64,000 nucleotides of DNA from an uncultured Chlorobiaceae bacterium (GCA_903994525.1 CAJEXW010000007.1:1-64000); one strand, 5' to 3'. Counted from the stretch's first letter, positions 25,101-32,918 are shown. Translations and numbers: made by a program. Notes: a model not told the origin generated them from the letters alone.

Positions 25101-25315
25101 GACTCGACCGCCACATCGGGGTTGAGGCGCAACAGGGCAAGGCGCAAGCGGGTTTTAAGCACCACTTCCGCTTTGGTCTCACGGCCAAGCGGGCTGACAC
25201 CGTGGTCGAACTCACGGTAGGCATTGAATGTCTCCCAGCCGAGCGTCGAGAGCAAGGCAATGGCTGGCTGCTCAACAAGAGCATCTTCGGTGTATCCGCC
25301 TGGAGGTGGTGTCAT
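22154..25315 (-). CDS. hsdR: HsdR, type I restriction motor/nuclease subunit
   Basis: HsdR translocates DNA and cuts it when assembled with an HsdM2-HsdS core. In this 1053-residue protein the nuclease domain is N-terminal, with LPLLFIELKATHRRLETAW holding the E-x-K of the PD-(D/E)XK site. The helicase follows: Walker A in HTQGSGKSISMMFF near residue 310, DEAHRSQYDTLAMNMRAALP and TGTPL, then later motifs such as CAMWMTGFDVP and QTIARANR. No internal stop or frameshift is seen. Its start overlaps the upstream AlbA-type gene by four bases. Because hsdM in this operon is reduced to a fragment, HsdR may have no partner unless HsdM is supplied from elsewhere. Confidence 0.93.
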   Translation of the reverse strand: MTPPPGGYTEDALVEQPAIALLSTLGWETFNAYREFDHGVSPLGRETKAEVVLKTRLRLALLRLNPDVAVESIHQAIEELTRDRSRMAPVAANREIYLLLKNGVRVSVVDPHGDGDTVEVVRVVDWETATNNDFLLCSQFWVTGEMHTRRADLVGFVNGLPLLFIELKATHRRLETAWKDNLRDYKDTVPQLFWANAFIILSNGSQSRLGTLSAGWEHFADWKKIGSESEAGQVSLETMLRGVCDPARFLDLVENFTLFQEVTGGLIKLTAKNHQYLGVNNALEALADIRQREGKLGVFWHTQGSGKSISMMFFAQKVLRKVPGNWTFVVVTDRQELDGQIYKHFTAAGVVTENGAQAESSRHLRQLLTEDHRYVFTLIHKFRTENGEAHPMLSDRRDIIVITDEAHRSQYDTLAMNMRAALPNASFLAFTGTPLIIGEEKTRQVFGEYISVYDFQQSVADGATVPLYYENRIPELQLVNEKLNDDMERLLEAAELDEAQEKKLEREFAREYHLITRDDRLERVAKDLVEHFTGRGFQGKGMMICIDKATAIKMYDKVKKHWAAKIASLQAELMRGTDAERRDIKDRVARMKETDMAVVVSQGQNEIADMNEKGLDIRPHRKRMVEEDLEKKFKDPDDPFRLVFVCAMWMTGFDVPSCSTLYLDKPMRNHTLMQTIARANRVFLDKVSGLIVDYAGVFRNLERALAIYGVGKGGKKPVEDKSALVVALQQALEETRSLCTQQGVNLASIQNAEGFARVELLDNAVEALIISEEVKRRYLDLANTVQRLFKAVLPDLRAHEFAAEVSPIKVIADKIRALVPSADITEVMAQVEVLLDQSIATEGYVIREVGDTDNDDHLIDLSTIDFDKLAEKFKTSRKRTLNEKLKGSVGQKLMAMVRLNRTRMDYLERFQQMIAAYNAGSLNPEEFFRQLVTFAQSLNEEERRGVSEQLTEEELALFDLLMKPPIEMSDADREKVKAVARELLVTLKSNKLVLDWRKRQQARAAVRVAIDKLLDDHLPRAYTPELFRQKSTAVFQHVYDAYYGSGRSVYVAA

Positions 25316-26688
25316 GATTGGGACTCCTTTGCTGGCAAATATCGTTTCTGTGGGTCGTAAGTGCTCTTGCCAATGGCGACTACCCGTCCGGCCTCAACCA
25401 TTCGTGCCAGCCGATCACGTATAGCCCTGGTACTGATACCTACAGTCTGACTTAAATATTGGGTTGATGCACCACCATTCTCCTCACAAGCACTAATCAA
25501 TTCCATAATTTTCTGTTCAATATCATCCGCCCGTCTTTGGCTTGAAACTTTATGCAAGCTGAAGGTGACGCGAAACCGGAAGGCTATTTCCTCCATCTTT
25601 GGTTCAGGTAAATCTATAGCTCGGCACGAAGCCGACATTCGCTGAAATCCGCTACCCCATTGTTCGATCAGCTTAAGCTCCTTAAACACCCTGCCGATAA
25701 CTCTGTTTCGCAGCTTCGACACGCCATCACGAATATCTCCGATGGTCATTCCGCCCGCAAGCAATCCAGAGTTTTCAATCTCAATTCTGTCATCAAAAAT
25801 TGATACACGAAGAGGAGCGCCAGTCTGCGAATAATCAGCATGAACAATGGCATTCGTCAAAGCTTCGCGCACGGCTTCCAGAGGCACATCCCAGACATCC
25901 TTTCTTCGTAACTCACCGAACACCGCACCCCGTAACGCATGTTTCTTGATGAAGTCAAGCGCTTTTTCCAACGCCAGAGGCAAATGATCACCGATTTCCT
26001 GCTGATCAAGTATTTCTGCTTTATTGGTGCCATGAAAGCGACCACACTGAATCCATGCATCAGGAAAATAGCGCTCTCGTTGAGTACCGAAGAGAAGAAT
26101 ACCACCTACAGTCGGAACCAAACGCCCCTGATTTTTGGTCACCAAATGCAAATTTTCCGCCATAGTGTCGTCCCAATCACGGAACCCGGCAAACAACCCG
26201 GAAGCAACCCGGAAGTCCAGTGCTTCCGGGTTGATGTCCGGCATGGCTTCTTCATCATAAGAGAGGTTCAGGGCTGAACGGCGCATCTCCGCTGTTAATG
26301 GCCCATCAGCCTGCCGGTTGGTAGAACCCACCCGCACAAGCACACCGTTGGTGATACCCTGCGATTTCAGCCAGTGGGGACGCAATGCGCTGGGATAGAC
26401 CTCTACAAAAAGCAACGAGCGTCCTTTCCAGTTGACCAACTCTACATTTGGTGCGAGTCGCGGTTCAATCGAATCGGCGATCAGGTTGCACAACCTCTCT
26501 TCTTCATCCAGAGGGTTCTCAACCCCCAGCACCGCTTTGCTGCCATCCTCAATGCCGATCAATACTATCCCCCCTGCCGTATTGGCAAAGGCGGTCACTG
26601 TTTTGAGAATGTTCTTTGGCGACGAAAGATCCTGCTTGAACTCAAGGTTTTTGCCTTCGGGTCGGCTGAGTAACGTTTCAATTTTCAT
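25312..26688 (-). CDS. AlbA/Schlafen-type ATP-binding protein with winged helix, in hsd operon
   Basis: This 458-residue protein has an N-terminal AlbA_2/Schlafen AAA_4 domain (LEFKQDLSSPKNILKTVTAF, then GGIVLIGIEDG), a middle GHKL-like ATPase section (AVREALTNAIVHADYS with the conserved N-x-x-x-H) and DDRIEIENSGLL, and a C-terminal winged-helix DNA-binding part (STQYLSQTVGISTRAIRDRLARM). Such genes are often annotated as RecG-like or transcriptional regulators and are common passengers between hsdS and hsdR in type I operons. Here both junctions are four-base ATGA overlaps. Its biochemical role is not settled; regulation of the operon or an additional defence activity are both possible. Confidence 0.85.
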   Translation of the reverse strand: MKIETLLSRPEGKNLEFKQDLSSPKNILKTVTAFANTAGGIVLIGIEDGSKAVLGVENPLDEEERLCNLIADSIEPRLAPNVELVNWKGRSLLFVEVYPSALRPHWLKSQGITNGVLVRVGSTNRQADGPLTAEMRRSALNLSYDEEAMPDINPEALDFRVASGLFAGFRDWDDTMAENLHLVTKNQGRLVPTVGGILLFGTQRERYFPDAWIQCGRFHGTNKAEILDQQEIGDHLPLALEKALDFIKKHALRGAVFGELRRKDVWDVPLEAVREALTNAIVHADYSQTGAPLRVSIFDDRIEIENSGLLAGGMTIGDIRDGVSKLRNRVIGRVFKELKLIEQWGSGFQRMSASCRAIDLPEPKMEEIAFRFRVTFSLHKVSSQRRADDIEQKIMELISACEENGGASTQYLSQTVGISTRAIRDRLARMVEAGRVVAIGKSTYDPQKRYLPAKESQS

Positions 26689-27962
26689 GCAACAGCCTCC
26701 TCTGGAATGGCAATATCAAGTCTGGAGACATCCACCTCGCCGGAGATGAGCCTGGGCAGCAGCATGTCGCGTGTGCGGCGAAGAGAAATGTTTTTTTTTG
26801 CCAATGTAAATGATTGTTGAAAAATCGGGGCAATATGAATAGTGAATTTTGACAAGGTATCTTGATCAGGATGGGCAATTACGAAATTGTCAAAACATTT
26901 TTCAGAAACTCTTTGACGGCCTGTTGCACCCGACATACTCTTGATCGCATTGTCACGAAATTCACTGGAACGAGCCAATAAATAGACGAACTCAGGTGAT
27001 AAGCTCAACGAACGAAGAACAATGAATTCTGTAGAACCGAAAGCTACAGCCTTATCATTTGAGAGAAACTGTACATATCCTGTCTTACCATTTTCGAGAC
27101 AAGGAGTGATTCGAGCAAAGAGAGTATCAGCATTTTGAAACTTGGAACCGCTATTACCAGTCCGAGTTTCCACTTCACAAATCAACATCGAATTATTGGC
27201 GAGTAATCCCATTGATACAAAAGGCTTTTCCCCATTTTTTGGGACGCGCACCTTTGGATTGACAGCAATCGACGTTGTAACTGCTTTCGCTTCCCATCCC
27301 TCCGGTATCATTCCCAAAGGTGAATCGACAAAGCGGGCCTGCTCATGGCCGGGAAAGCGGAACTTGACGAACCACTCACGGTAGAGGTTCTGTGCCATCT
27401 CCTCCAAAATCTTGATCCGCCGCAGGTTGTTCTCAATCAGCTCGTCGTAAGCTGAGAGGATAGCTGCAATTTTTCGTTGTGTCAGGAGTTCTGGCAGATA
27501 GATTTCCAGACAAGGGACATCTTCCAATCGCATGTGTTCAACTGTAGCGCCTGACCCATAGCCTCTGATTTGACCTTGTAAATCATCGTACAGCAGTGCA
27601 TAAAGCAAAAAATCAGCATCCAGTTTTTGTGGATTTGTTCGGAAGTGATAAAGACGTTGTCCCAAAAATATCTGGTCATCTGATCGGATTTTACCAACTT
27701 TACCCAACGGAGCCTCGCGTGTGAGTATCACGTCCCCTCTTTTTGGTATAAGGCGACGTGTCCATTTTTTATAGGTTTCCTCAGTAACACATCGCACGTT
27801 TTCAGTGTCGATAAATCCATCACGCACGTTCGTTGTGCGGATCATCTTATATGGTGTTGGGGAGTCAACAACTGGTGCTGTGCGATTCACGCAATCCACA
27901 TGAGCTTCGCATAGTTCAACAATTGGAACACGACACCACTTTTTCGAGTTTAAACTCTTCAC
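26685..27962 (-). CDS. hsdS: HsdS, type I specificity subunit
   Basis: HsdS recognises the two halves of the type I target sequence. The 425-residue protein shows two target-recognition domains each followed by a conserved helix: the first repeat region includes RKIAAILSAYDELIENNLRR and ILEEMAQNLYREWFVKFRFP, and the second ends with the matching helix and RDMLLPRLISGEVDVS. Length and layout are normal, so the gene looks intact. It starts with a GGAG ribosome binding site inside the upstream DUF1016 fragment and overlaps it by four bases. Target sequence cannot be read from the protein. Confidence 0.9.
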   Translation of the reverse strand: MKSLNSKKWCRVPIVELCEAHVDCVNRTAPVVDSPTPYKMIRTTNVRDGFIDTENVRCVTEETYKKWTRRLIPKRGDVILTREAPLGKVGKIRSDDQIFLGQRLYHFRTNPQKLDADFLLYALLYDDLQGQIRGYGSGATVEHMRLEDVPCLEIYLPELLTQRKIAAILSAYDELIENNLRRIKILEEMAQNLYREWFVKFRFPGHEQARFVDSPLGMIPEGWEAKAVTTSIAVNPKVRVPKNGEKPFVSMGLLANNSMLICEVETRTGNSGSKFQNADTLFARITPCLENGKTGYVQFLSNDKAVAFGSTEFIVLRSLSLSPEFVYLLARSSEFRDNAIKSMSGATGRQRVSEKCFDNFVIAHPDQDTLSKFTIHIAPIFQQSFTLAKKNISLRRTRDMLLPRLISGEVDVSRLDIAIPEEAVA

Positions 27963-28162
27963 TTACACTCCTTCAGCAACTTGCCAATACTTCGAGCAGA
28001 TCCTTGTGTTCTCCAATCTTCAATACGACACAGTTCACCATAAAAATCACGATGCAAAGATTTTTCAAGAGGGATGATTTCACAAAAATGCGACCAACTC
28101 AATTGTTGCGACAGCGTCGCAACAATTCGCGTTCCAATTCGCCAGTAAAGCATCTCCCTCAA
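27959..28162 (-). pseudogene. Fragment of a DUF1016 (YhcG-type) nuclease gene
   Basis: The 67-codon frame matches only a piece of the N-terminal domain of DUF1016/YhcG proteins: [20 protein letters not shown] and LHRDFYGELCRIEDWRTQ. These proteins are normally about 350 residues and end in a PD-(D/E)XK domain, and their genes often sit between hsdM and hsdS. Both ends are missing here. Its 5' end is joined directly to the cut end of hsdM, in another frame, and its 3' end runs into the hsdS start. It is a remnant left by deletion and is not expected to be functional. Confidence 0.72.
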
Positions 28163-28589
28163 TGTCCATTGGCACCGAGTTCATGGTCTTGAGCAGCTCC
28201 TTGAGCAGGGAGTTCTCAAAACGGTTGTACGTTTTGGGCAAAACATCCTTGAGATCGGGGTTCTCCGCTTCGATGGAGCGCATGGCTTCGTTGATTGCCG
28301 CACCAATATTGACACCTTCAGGGAGTTGTATCAGTGTCGAAAAACGAGCTTCTTCCGGCAGAAAGAGTACACCTTGGGCTTGGTAGTCCGCCGGGCCTAT
28401 GCTGCGCCGCCCGCCACCCGACCCCTCAAGCTCTTTGGCTGCCACCTGAAACTTGTGGTCGGCAAATCGCAAAAAGACCAGCCCAAGAACCGGAACGGAG
28501 TATTCCGAAGACTTGAGCTTCGAGTTTGCCCGAAGTTCGTCTGCCGCCGCCCAAAGCCTTGATTCTATGTTGTTTCCGTTGTGGTTCAT
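28080..28589 (-). pseudogene. hsdM: HsdM remnant lacking the methyltransferase domain
   Basis: Only the helical N-terminal domain of HsdM is present: [37 protein letters not shown] and [20 protein letters not shown]. In intact HsdM the last motif is followed by a G-x-I-Y-E-Y-F-L segment and then the S-adenosylmethionine and NPPF motifs; here the sequence breaks at about 28145 and continues as out-of-frame DUF1016 DNA up to a stop at 28080. About two thirds of the protein, including all catalytic motifs, is lost. The type I system therefore cannot methylate its own sites from this locus. Confidence 0.85.
28101..28127. repeat. 27-base palindrome near the hsdM/DUF1016 deletion junction
   Basis: AATTGTTGCGAC at 28101-28112 and its perfect reverse complement GTCGCAACAATT at 28116-28127 flank three bases (AGC). 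The palindrome lies about 20 bases inside the DUF1016 side of the point where hsdM homology stops. It codes for part of the DUF1016 motif [12 protein letters not shown], so it may be coincidental, but long hairpins promote deletions. Confidence 0.7.
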
Positions 28590-28794
28590 GGATTAGTTGG
28601 CTTTCACGTTATGGTCTCTATCTGCGCCTACTGGGGAATAAAAAAATCTTATTTTATTTTACGACCGCGAAAAACAAAAACCCGGTTCCGTTGCTATCCG
28701 GTTTCTTCCTGCAAGATACCAAGGTATGAACATTTCAGCAATCAGTAATCTGCGGGCATTGCATCTCTCATTTGGTCCATCTCCAAATGTTAAC

Positions 28795-29583
28795 TCACGG
28801 AACGTTAAGAGTTTTGAGCGGATCGAAACCGTTGCCGTATTCGTGAGGATATCCTTTGGGATTGCAGATCACTCTGGTCTCGCCGATTGAATACTCCATG
28901 GCGGTATGGCAGTGACCACAGATCCAGTACTCTATTTTATGGGAGAGCACCTCTTTTTCAAGGTCTGACACGTATGCTGCATTCAGGAGATCATTCCTGT
29001 AACAAGGTGCGATTCCTTGCATTGATGGGTGGTGATGGGTGACCACAATCACGCTATATCCGAGTTTCGTATAGTGATCGACATCTTCAAAAAGCCTTTT
29101 TTTCTGTTTGTGCTGAAGAGCAAGAAGGTACTCTGGCCGTAACCGGTGATAATCGGCTCCGACTTTTATCAGGCGATAGTCATAGAGGCCCTGACTGACA
29201 TCGAACATGGCGATGGGGTTGCCGCCAAAAAAGTTGGTCCAGAGCGTTGTACCGATAATGGCGATTTTTTGCTCCTCCAAAATGAGCGGACCGGTGTGTA
29301 CGTTGTGAAATCCATGCTCGGCGATGGCGTTCGGCCAGGAGTGCTTCTCGATGTTGCCGTGATACCATTCATGATTGCCCTCAATGACAAAAACATCTCT
29401 GAACTGCTTTGAGCATTGCGAAAGAAAGCCGAGCCAGGTCTGTTTTTTGCTCAGCAGTCCGATATCTCCAGCAAGGATGAGCACGGATTCACTGTCTTCG
29501 GCAAGTTCCGGAACCTGCCAGTCCTCGCTGCTCTCTTCTCGACAGAACTCGTTATGAATGTCGGACATGACTCTGAAAAGCAT
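28795..29583 (-). CDS. Calcineurin-like metallophosphoesterase
   Basis: The 262-residue protein has the metallophosphoesterase motifs in order: FRVMSDIHNEF (D-x-H), LILAGDIGLL (GD), VIEGNHEWY (GNHE), VIVVTHHHPSM and WICGHCHTAMEY (GHxH). These residues bind two metal ions. The natural substrate cannot be deduced; relatives act on nucleotides, cyclic nucleotides or phosphoproteins. It is a single gene within the defence-gene debris, with about 205 bases before the hsdM remnant on one side and an hsdR remnant upstream. Related phosphoesterases accompany many mobile regions, but there is no direct sign of a defence role. Confidence 0.85.
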   Translation of the reverse strand: MLFRVMSDIHNEFCREESSEDWQVPELAEDSESVLILAGDIGLLSKKQTWLGFLSQCSKQFRDVFVIEGNHEWYHGNIEKHSWPNAIAEHGFHNVHTGPLILEEQKIAIIGTTLWTNFFGGNPIAMFDVSQGLYDYRLIKVGADYHRLRPEYLLALQHKQKKRLFEDVDHYTKLGYSVIVVTHHHPSMQGIAPCYRNDLLNAAYVSDLEKEVLSHKIEYWICGHCHTAMEYSIGETRVICNPKGYPHEYGNGFDPLKTLNVP

Positions 29584-29725
29584 CAGTGCTTAAAGTTGAG
29601 GTTCATGATACTGTGACGGGAGGCCTTGGCTCCATTTGTAATGATACGGTTTCGCAATAACAATACAATGTCAGTTCAGCCAGTTCAGGCAATTTACAGT
29701 GAACGGCTCAAAGATCGCTCAAAGC

Positions 29726-29924
29726 TCAAGGAAGGAGGTGTGAAAATTTCCCTGAGCCTTTTTCGATACTTCTCTGGTCTATTGTTTCGAGAGAATGGTC
29801 GGGCGACAAGGCTTCCCAAAGTCTGGAAAGCAGCGAGTATTCAGCCGCAAATTTGTCGCGAGTGCTGTTGTCAGGCAGGCAATCCTGAGCGACAATCAAC
29901 CCTTCGTAACCACCAACGGAGCGA
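29726..29924 (-). pseudogene. Fragment of a type I hsdR gene (second copy)
   Basis: Read on the minus strand, this stretch encodes SVGGYEGLIVAQDCLPDN, then RDKFAAEYSLLSRLWEALSP, a block typical of the C-terminal region of a different HsdR subfamily from the intact hsdR in this window. It ends at TGA 29726. Its 5' edge coincides with the 3' end of the fic gene, whose last codons are read from the same DNA in another frame. A related fragment lies upstream of fic at about 31760-31960. Confidence 0.75.
29843..29924. repeat. Direct repeat flanking fic (other copy 31764-31846)
   Basis: An 82-base segment here and the segment 31764-31846 are aligned with about seven mismatches and the same orientation. 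Both encode the hsdR block G-G-Y-E-G-L-I-x-A-Q-D-C-L-P-D-N. The two copies bracket the fic gene. Divergence between copies shows they are not a fresh target-site duplication; either two related hsdR genes decayed here, or an old duplication brought fic in. Confidence 0.75.
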
Positions 29925-31428
29925 TTTGAGAACCGCTACTCAAGTCAGAGAGGTTGAGCAACTGGTACTGCTTGAGGGATTTTTCGAATGCGTTACAGGC
30001 CTTCATCTGGTCAATCACTCGATCCAGGTCGGTGTAGTCGAACGCGGCGCTCCATTGCTGGATTTTCTGTATGGCGGAAATGAATGGTTCTGGTTTTCCT
30101 TGCCGTGTAAGCACGCGCAGGCAGTCCAGATATTCCTCTCTGAATAACGTTGGGACAATTACTCTGCATGCATTGACAACAGACAATTCTGCGTTCATGA
30201 CGAGGCGTGCAAGTCGGCCATTTCCATCAATAAATGGATGTACTTCCGAGACGATGAACATTGCAAGCAACGCCCTCGCCATGCCGGGTTGAACCGATGG
30301 CAACAGCTTGCTTCCCTCAATCATTGTTCCGCGTACGTTTCTCGGTGAAACGAACGTCGTGTTTCCTGCAAAATTCTCACGCTCTTTGAAATCACCGGGA
30401 GCCGCTTCCGGCCGTTCTTTCATCAGATCCAGATGGCGCTGCCGCAACTGATGCAAGACAGCTTCTCCTGGTGCCATCGACTGGTTTGACCACCCGGGAT
30501 GAATGGCCTGCCTGAATACACCGAGAATATCGTGAGAGTCTTTCGGGCGTTGGTCGATAATTTTCCCTTCAAGTACAATTCGCCGTGCTTCAGAGACATC
30601 GAATTCCGTTCCCTCGATGAAGTTGCTGAAATAGGACTCCAGAAACGCAAAATTGAAGCGTGCGCTTCCGGTTGTGGTTGATGACGGTTTTTGCATGAGA
30701 GGCAGTGCTCGCAATGTAGCGGCCAACGTTTCAAAAAGGGCCAAACGCCGAGCGTCAAAAGGTGTGCCTGCGGCCAGTGCTTGTCCTGTTGCAGTGGCGA
30801 GTTGGGCACTTATTGTTCCGAGAATGCTTCCGATGAGGTCATGCAACACGCTGAATTCCTTCTCAAACTCCAGGGTGGCGGCAATAGTGCGAGCTTCATC
30901 CCTGATGCGGTTGAGAGCCTCAGGGCCTCTCGATTCGTAAATACTGATCAGCCGTTCTTCGACGGCAATACGACCCATAGCTTTTTTGATCGCTCCACGA
31001 CTCTGGGTGAGGTTTTCCATCAGCATGCGCGCTTGAGAGGGAAAAAATATGTTTCGTCCTGACATTGGATGGTCACCTTGAACGTTACCGTGTCCCTTGA
31101 CCAGAACGACTTGCAATCCCGGTAAATCGATGCCCTTATTGTAGCTGTAGCTGAGGTGCATCACGCCATTGACGGGCATACCACCACTGAAGGCACTTCG
31201 ATAGCCGATTACCGCACCAGGGAAAAGAGCAGCGAGGAGTCGTATTCTGTGCAAAGCAATAATTGCTGACCACTCCTTTTCAGGGCTGGCGCTGAGAACG
31301 CCAGAGACAATCCGCTTAAACAACCCGGTTTTCAGGTGCCGTTGTGCAGCTCTTATCTCAGCATCATTGAGTTCTGCATAAAGGATCAGAGAGTCATCGA
31401 CTGTCGTGTTTTTTAGCGATGTCTTCAT
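29896..31428 (-). CDS. Fic-domain protein (probable AMP-transferase) with AbiEi-like N-terminus
   Basis: Fic proteins transfer AMP or similar groups to target proteins. The catalytic motif HPFIDGNGR is complete at residues 397-405. A self-inhibitory helix motif of the S/T-x-x-x-E-G type is visible as SNFIEG at 268-273, which places the control element ahead of the Fic core (class II). Residues 1-130 resemble an AbiEi-type antitoxin/DNA-binding region (GVLSASPEKEWSAIIALHRI, GYRSAFSGGMPV, HLSYSYNKGIDLPGL). The 510-residue length fits this fused type. The last residues (LVVTKG) are encoded by DNA of an hsdR remnant in another frame, so the native C-terminus has been replaced. Probably a toxin-like regulator under self-control. 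Confidence 0.85.
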   Translation of the reverse strand: MKTSLKNTTVDDSLILYAELNDAEIRAAQRHLKTGLFKRIVSGVLSASPEKEWSAIIALHRIRLLAALFPGAVIGYRSAFSGGMPVNGVMHLSYSYNKGIDLPGLQVVLVKGHGNVQGDHPMSGRNIFFPSQARMLMENLTQSRGAIKKAMGRIAVEERLISIYESRGPEALNRIRDEARTIAATLEFEKEFSVLHDLIGSILGTISAQLATATGQALAAGTPFDARRLALFETLAATLRALPLMQKPSSTTTGSARFNFAFLESYFSNFIEGTEFDVSEARRIVLEGKIIDQRPKDSHDILGVFRQAIHPGWSNQSMAPGEAVLHQLRQRHLDLMKERPEAAPGDFKERENFAGNTTFVSPRNVRGTMIEGSKLLPSVQPGMARALLAMFIVSEVHPFIDGNGRLARLVMNAELSVVNACRVIVPTLFREEYLDCLRVLTRQGKPEPFISAIQKIQQWSAAFDYTDLDRVIDQMKACNAFEKSLKQYQLLNLSDLSSGSQIAPLVVTKG

Positions 31429-31541
31429 TATTGTGTTCAGAATGTCGCGTTATTCGTCCTAATATGTCGGTTTTGTCGCAAATATCAACTTAAATAAATT
31501 CTTGAGAAATGGCAAATGTGTCGAAATAATTCTGGACAGCT

Positions 31542-32033
31542 TTAAAAAGTATCATGATCTGAATTGAACCTGTAGTTTCGCCCTGAAAGGACAGTGCTCC
31601 CTTCTGTCGCAGTTATGGGTTTTACTGAAACGTCCGAGCAAAACGCCACGCCAGCGGTTTCGAAGGACTTATCACCTATATCCACGGGCTCTTGCCTGTC
31701 AATGAAGTCATTGAAAAAGCTCTGTGTAAAACTGTTGCGGTGTTTCAAGAGTTTGCTGTACGAGGCCGCAAACTTGTCGCGAGTGTCGTTGTCAGGCAGG
31801 CAATCCTGAGCGGCAATCAACCCTTCATAACCGCCAACTGAGCGATCTACTCCGGAAAAAAACAGCAGGCATTTTTCTACCTGTGCTGGCAGCTCTTTTT
31901 TCAGCCGAAGGTATTGCGGTCGCGCTTGTTGATTGGTGTACCGGTCAAGCCAAAGAGAAAGGCGTGGGGTAGTGCAGCCCGCATTTTGCTCCCCTGATGC
32001 ACCAGAATTTTGTACGCCGACGGGCATCTGCAT
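31542..32033 (-). pseudogene. Fragment of a type I hsdR gene (first copy)
   Basis: The 163-codon frame contains, in the middle, a C-terminal HsdR block: LWLDRYTNQQARPQYLRLKK, VEKCLLFFSGVDRSVGGYEG and LIAAQDCLPDNDTRDKFAAS. The beginning and the last 65 residues or so do not look like HsdR and are probably read from fused or rearranged DNA. HsdR proteins are about 1000 residues, so this is a small remnant. It is not likely to make a useful protein. Confidence 0.68.
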
Positions 32034-32061
32034 TAAGCTCCTCAGTAATGGGGGGCTTTTT

Positions 32062-32352
32062 TTAAGCTTGGTTCGATTTTACGACAATCTTAACTCCGAG
32101 TGCGTGTAGCACGGTTCTGATCGTTTCAAACCGTGGGTGCGATCCTAATCTCAACGCCTTATAGAGGCTTTCGCGGCCCAGCCCTGTTTCTTTTGCTATT
32201 TCAGTCATTCCACGAGCTTTTGCAACGTCTCCTATAGCGGAAATAAATACATCAGGATTCTCTGATTCTGCCGCAGCAGAAAGATAGCCCTCGATAACTT
32301 CTTCGTTGTCGAGATAATCGGCTATATCAAATGGAGTGCATGCAGGTTTCAT
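32062..32352 (-). CDS. HigA-type antitoxin (addiction-module antidote)
   Basis: The 96-residue protein matches the addiction-module antidote family of DNA-binding antitoxins: it begins with FDIADYLDNEEVIEGYL, carries a helix-turn-helix (MTEIAKETGLGRESLYKAL) and ends with the family tail RTVLHALGVKIVVK. It normally neutralises and represses a RelE-fold toxin encoded just upstream. Here the toxin gene is directly upstream with a TAATG overlap (one base), but that toxin is short at its 5' end. The antitoxin itself looks complete. Confidence 0.85.
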   Translation of the reverse strand: MKPACTPFDIADYLDNEEVIEGYLSAAAESENPDVFISAIGDVAKARGMTEIAKETGLGRESLYKALRLGSHPRFETIRTVLHALGVKIVVKSNQA

Positions 32353-32627
32353 TAATCATTCTCCTTAAGTTCTTTAGAGAGTCTTTTTGCCCGGATAATA
32401 TCTTTTGATTGCGTTGACTTATCTCCACCCGCCAACAGGATGTAAGTCGTATCCCCTATTCTGGTGTAGTACACTCGATAACCTTGGCCTACATCAATCT
32501 TCATTTCTGAAACACCCTCGCCGACAGGAGCGCAGTTACCAAAGTTGCCAAACATGGCATTTTTTAGCCGAGCCAAGATTCGATATTTGGCGGTTCTATC
32601 TTTGAGTTTGCCTACTGGAAAAATCGA
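32352..32627 (-). pseudogene. HigB/RelE-type toxin, 5' truncated
   Basis: The frame encodes most of a killer protein of the phage Gp49-like/HigB family: KLKDRTAKYRILARLKNAMF, VGEGVSEMKIDVGQGYRVYY and ILLAGGDKSTQSKDI. Family members begin with another 18-20 residues (first strand and helix, ending in a conserved Trp) that are missing; the frame meets a TAA just above 32627 and the parE gene ends at 32640. No ATG or ribosome binding site precedes the family region; the first usable start is a TTG at 32576, well inside the fold. The toxin is probably inactive, leaving an antitoxin without a partner. Confidence 0.72.
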
Positions 32628-32639
32628 TTACGTTCTATT

Positions 32640-32918
32640 TTATTTGCTATGCCAGACACGAATAATAACAACCGTATCGTTTTTGTCCCGCATATAGCGC
32701 AGAACAAATGCCCCAGCCACAAAAGATACGGCACATTCACGTCTGCCAGTGTCATCCTCCATGGGACGTCCAATGTCTGGTATTGATGTTAGAAAACCCG
32801 CTCCGTCCAGGATAGCCTTTGCTGCTCGTGCTGCCGCATCGGGGCTTTTTTCGAGCAAGAACGCATGAAGCCGCTCAACATCGGCTAATGCCTCTGGAAG
32901 CCATTTTACTTGGGGCAT
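32640..32918 (-). CDS. ParE/RelE-family toxin
   Basis: The 92-residue protein has the ParE fold pattern: VKWLPEALADVERLHAFLLE at the start, a central helix (AARAAKAILDGAGFLTSIPD), GRPMEDDTGRRECAVSF, and closing strands FVLRYMRDKNDTVVIIRVWH. ParE toxins poison DNA gyrase and RelE relatives cut mRNA at the ribosome; which applies is not readable. The start overlaps the upstream antitoxin gene by 13 bases, the usual coupling in toxin-antitoxin pairs. It looks complete. Confidence 0.85.
   Translation of the reverse strand: MPQVKWLPEALADVERLHAFLLEKSPDAAARAAKAILDGAGFLTSIPDIGRPMEDDTGRRECAVSFVAGAFVLRYMRDKNDTVVIIRVWHSK

Noticed and set aside
29626..30147. Plus-strand frame of 173 codons
   Set aside because: It runs opposite the hsdR remnant and the fic 3' end and has no family-like features.
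29896..31428. fic plus the neighbouring antitoxin-like gene as a two-gene toxin-antitoxin pair
   Set aside because: The inhibitory S-x-x-x-E-G helix is inside the Fic protein itself, and the nearby antitoxin belongs with the truncated HigB-type toxin.
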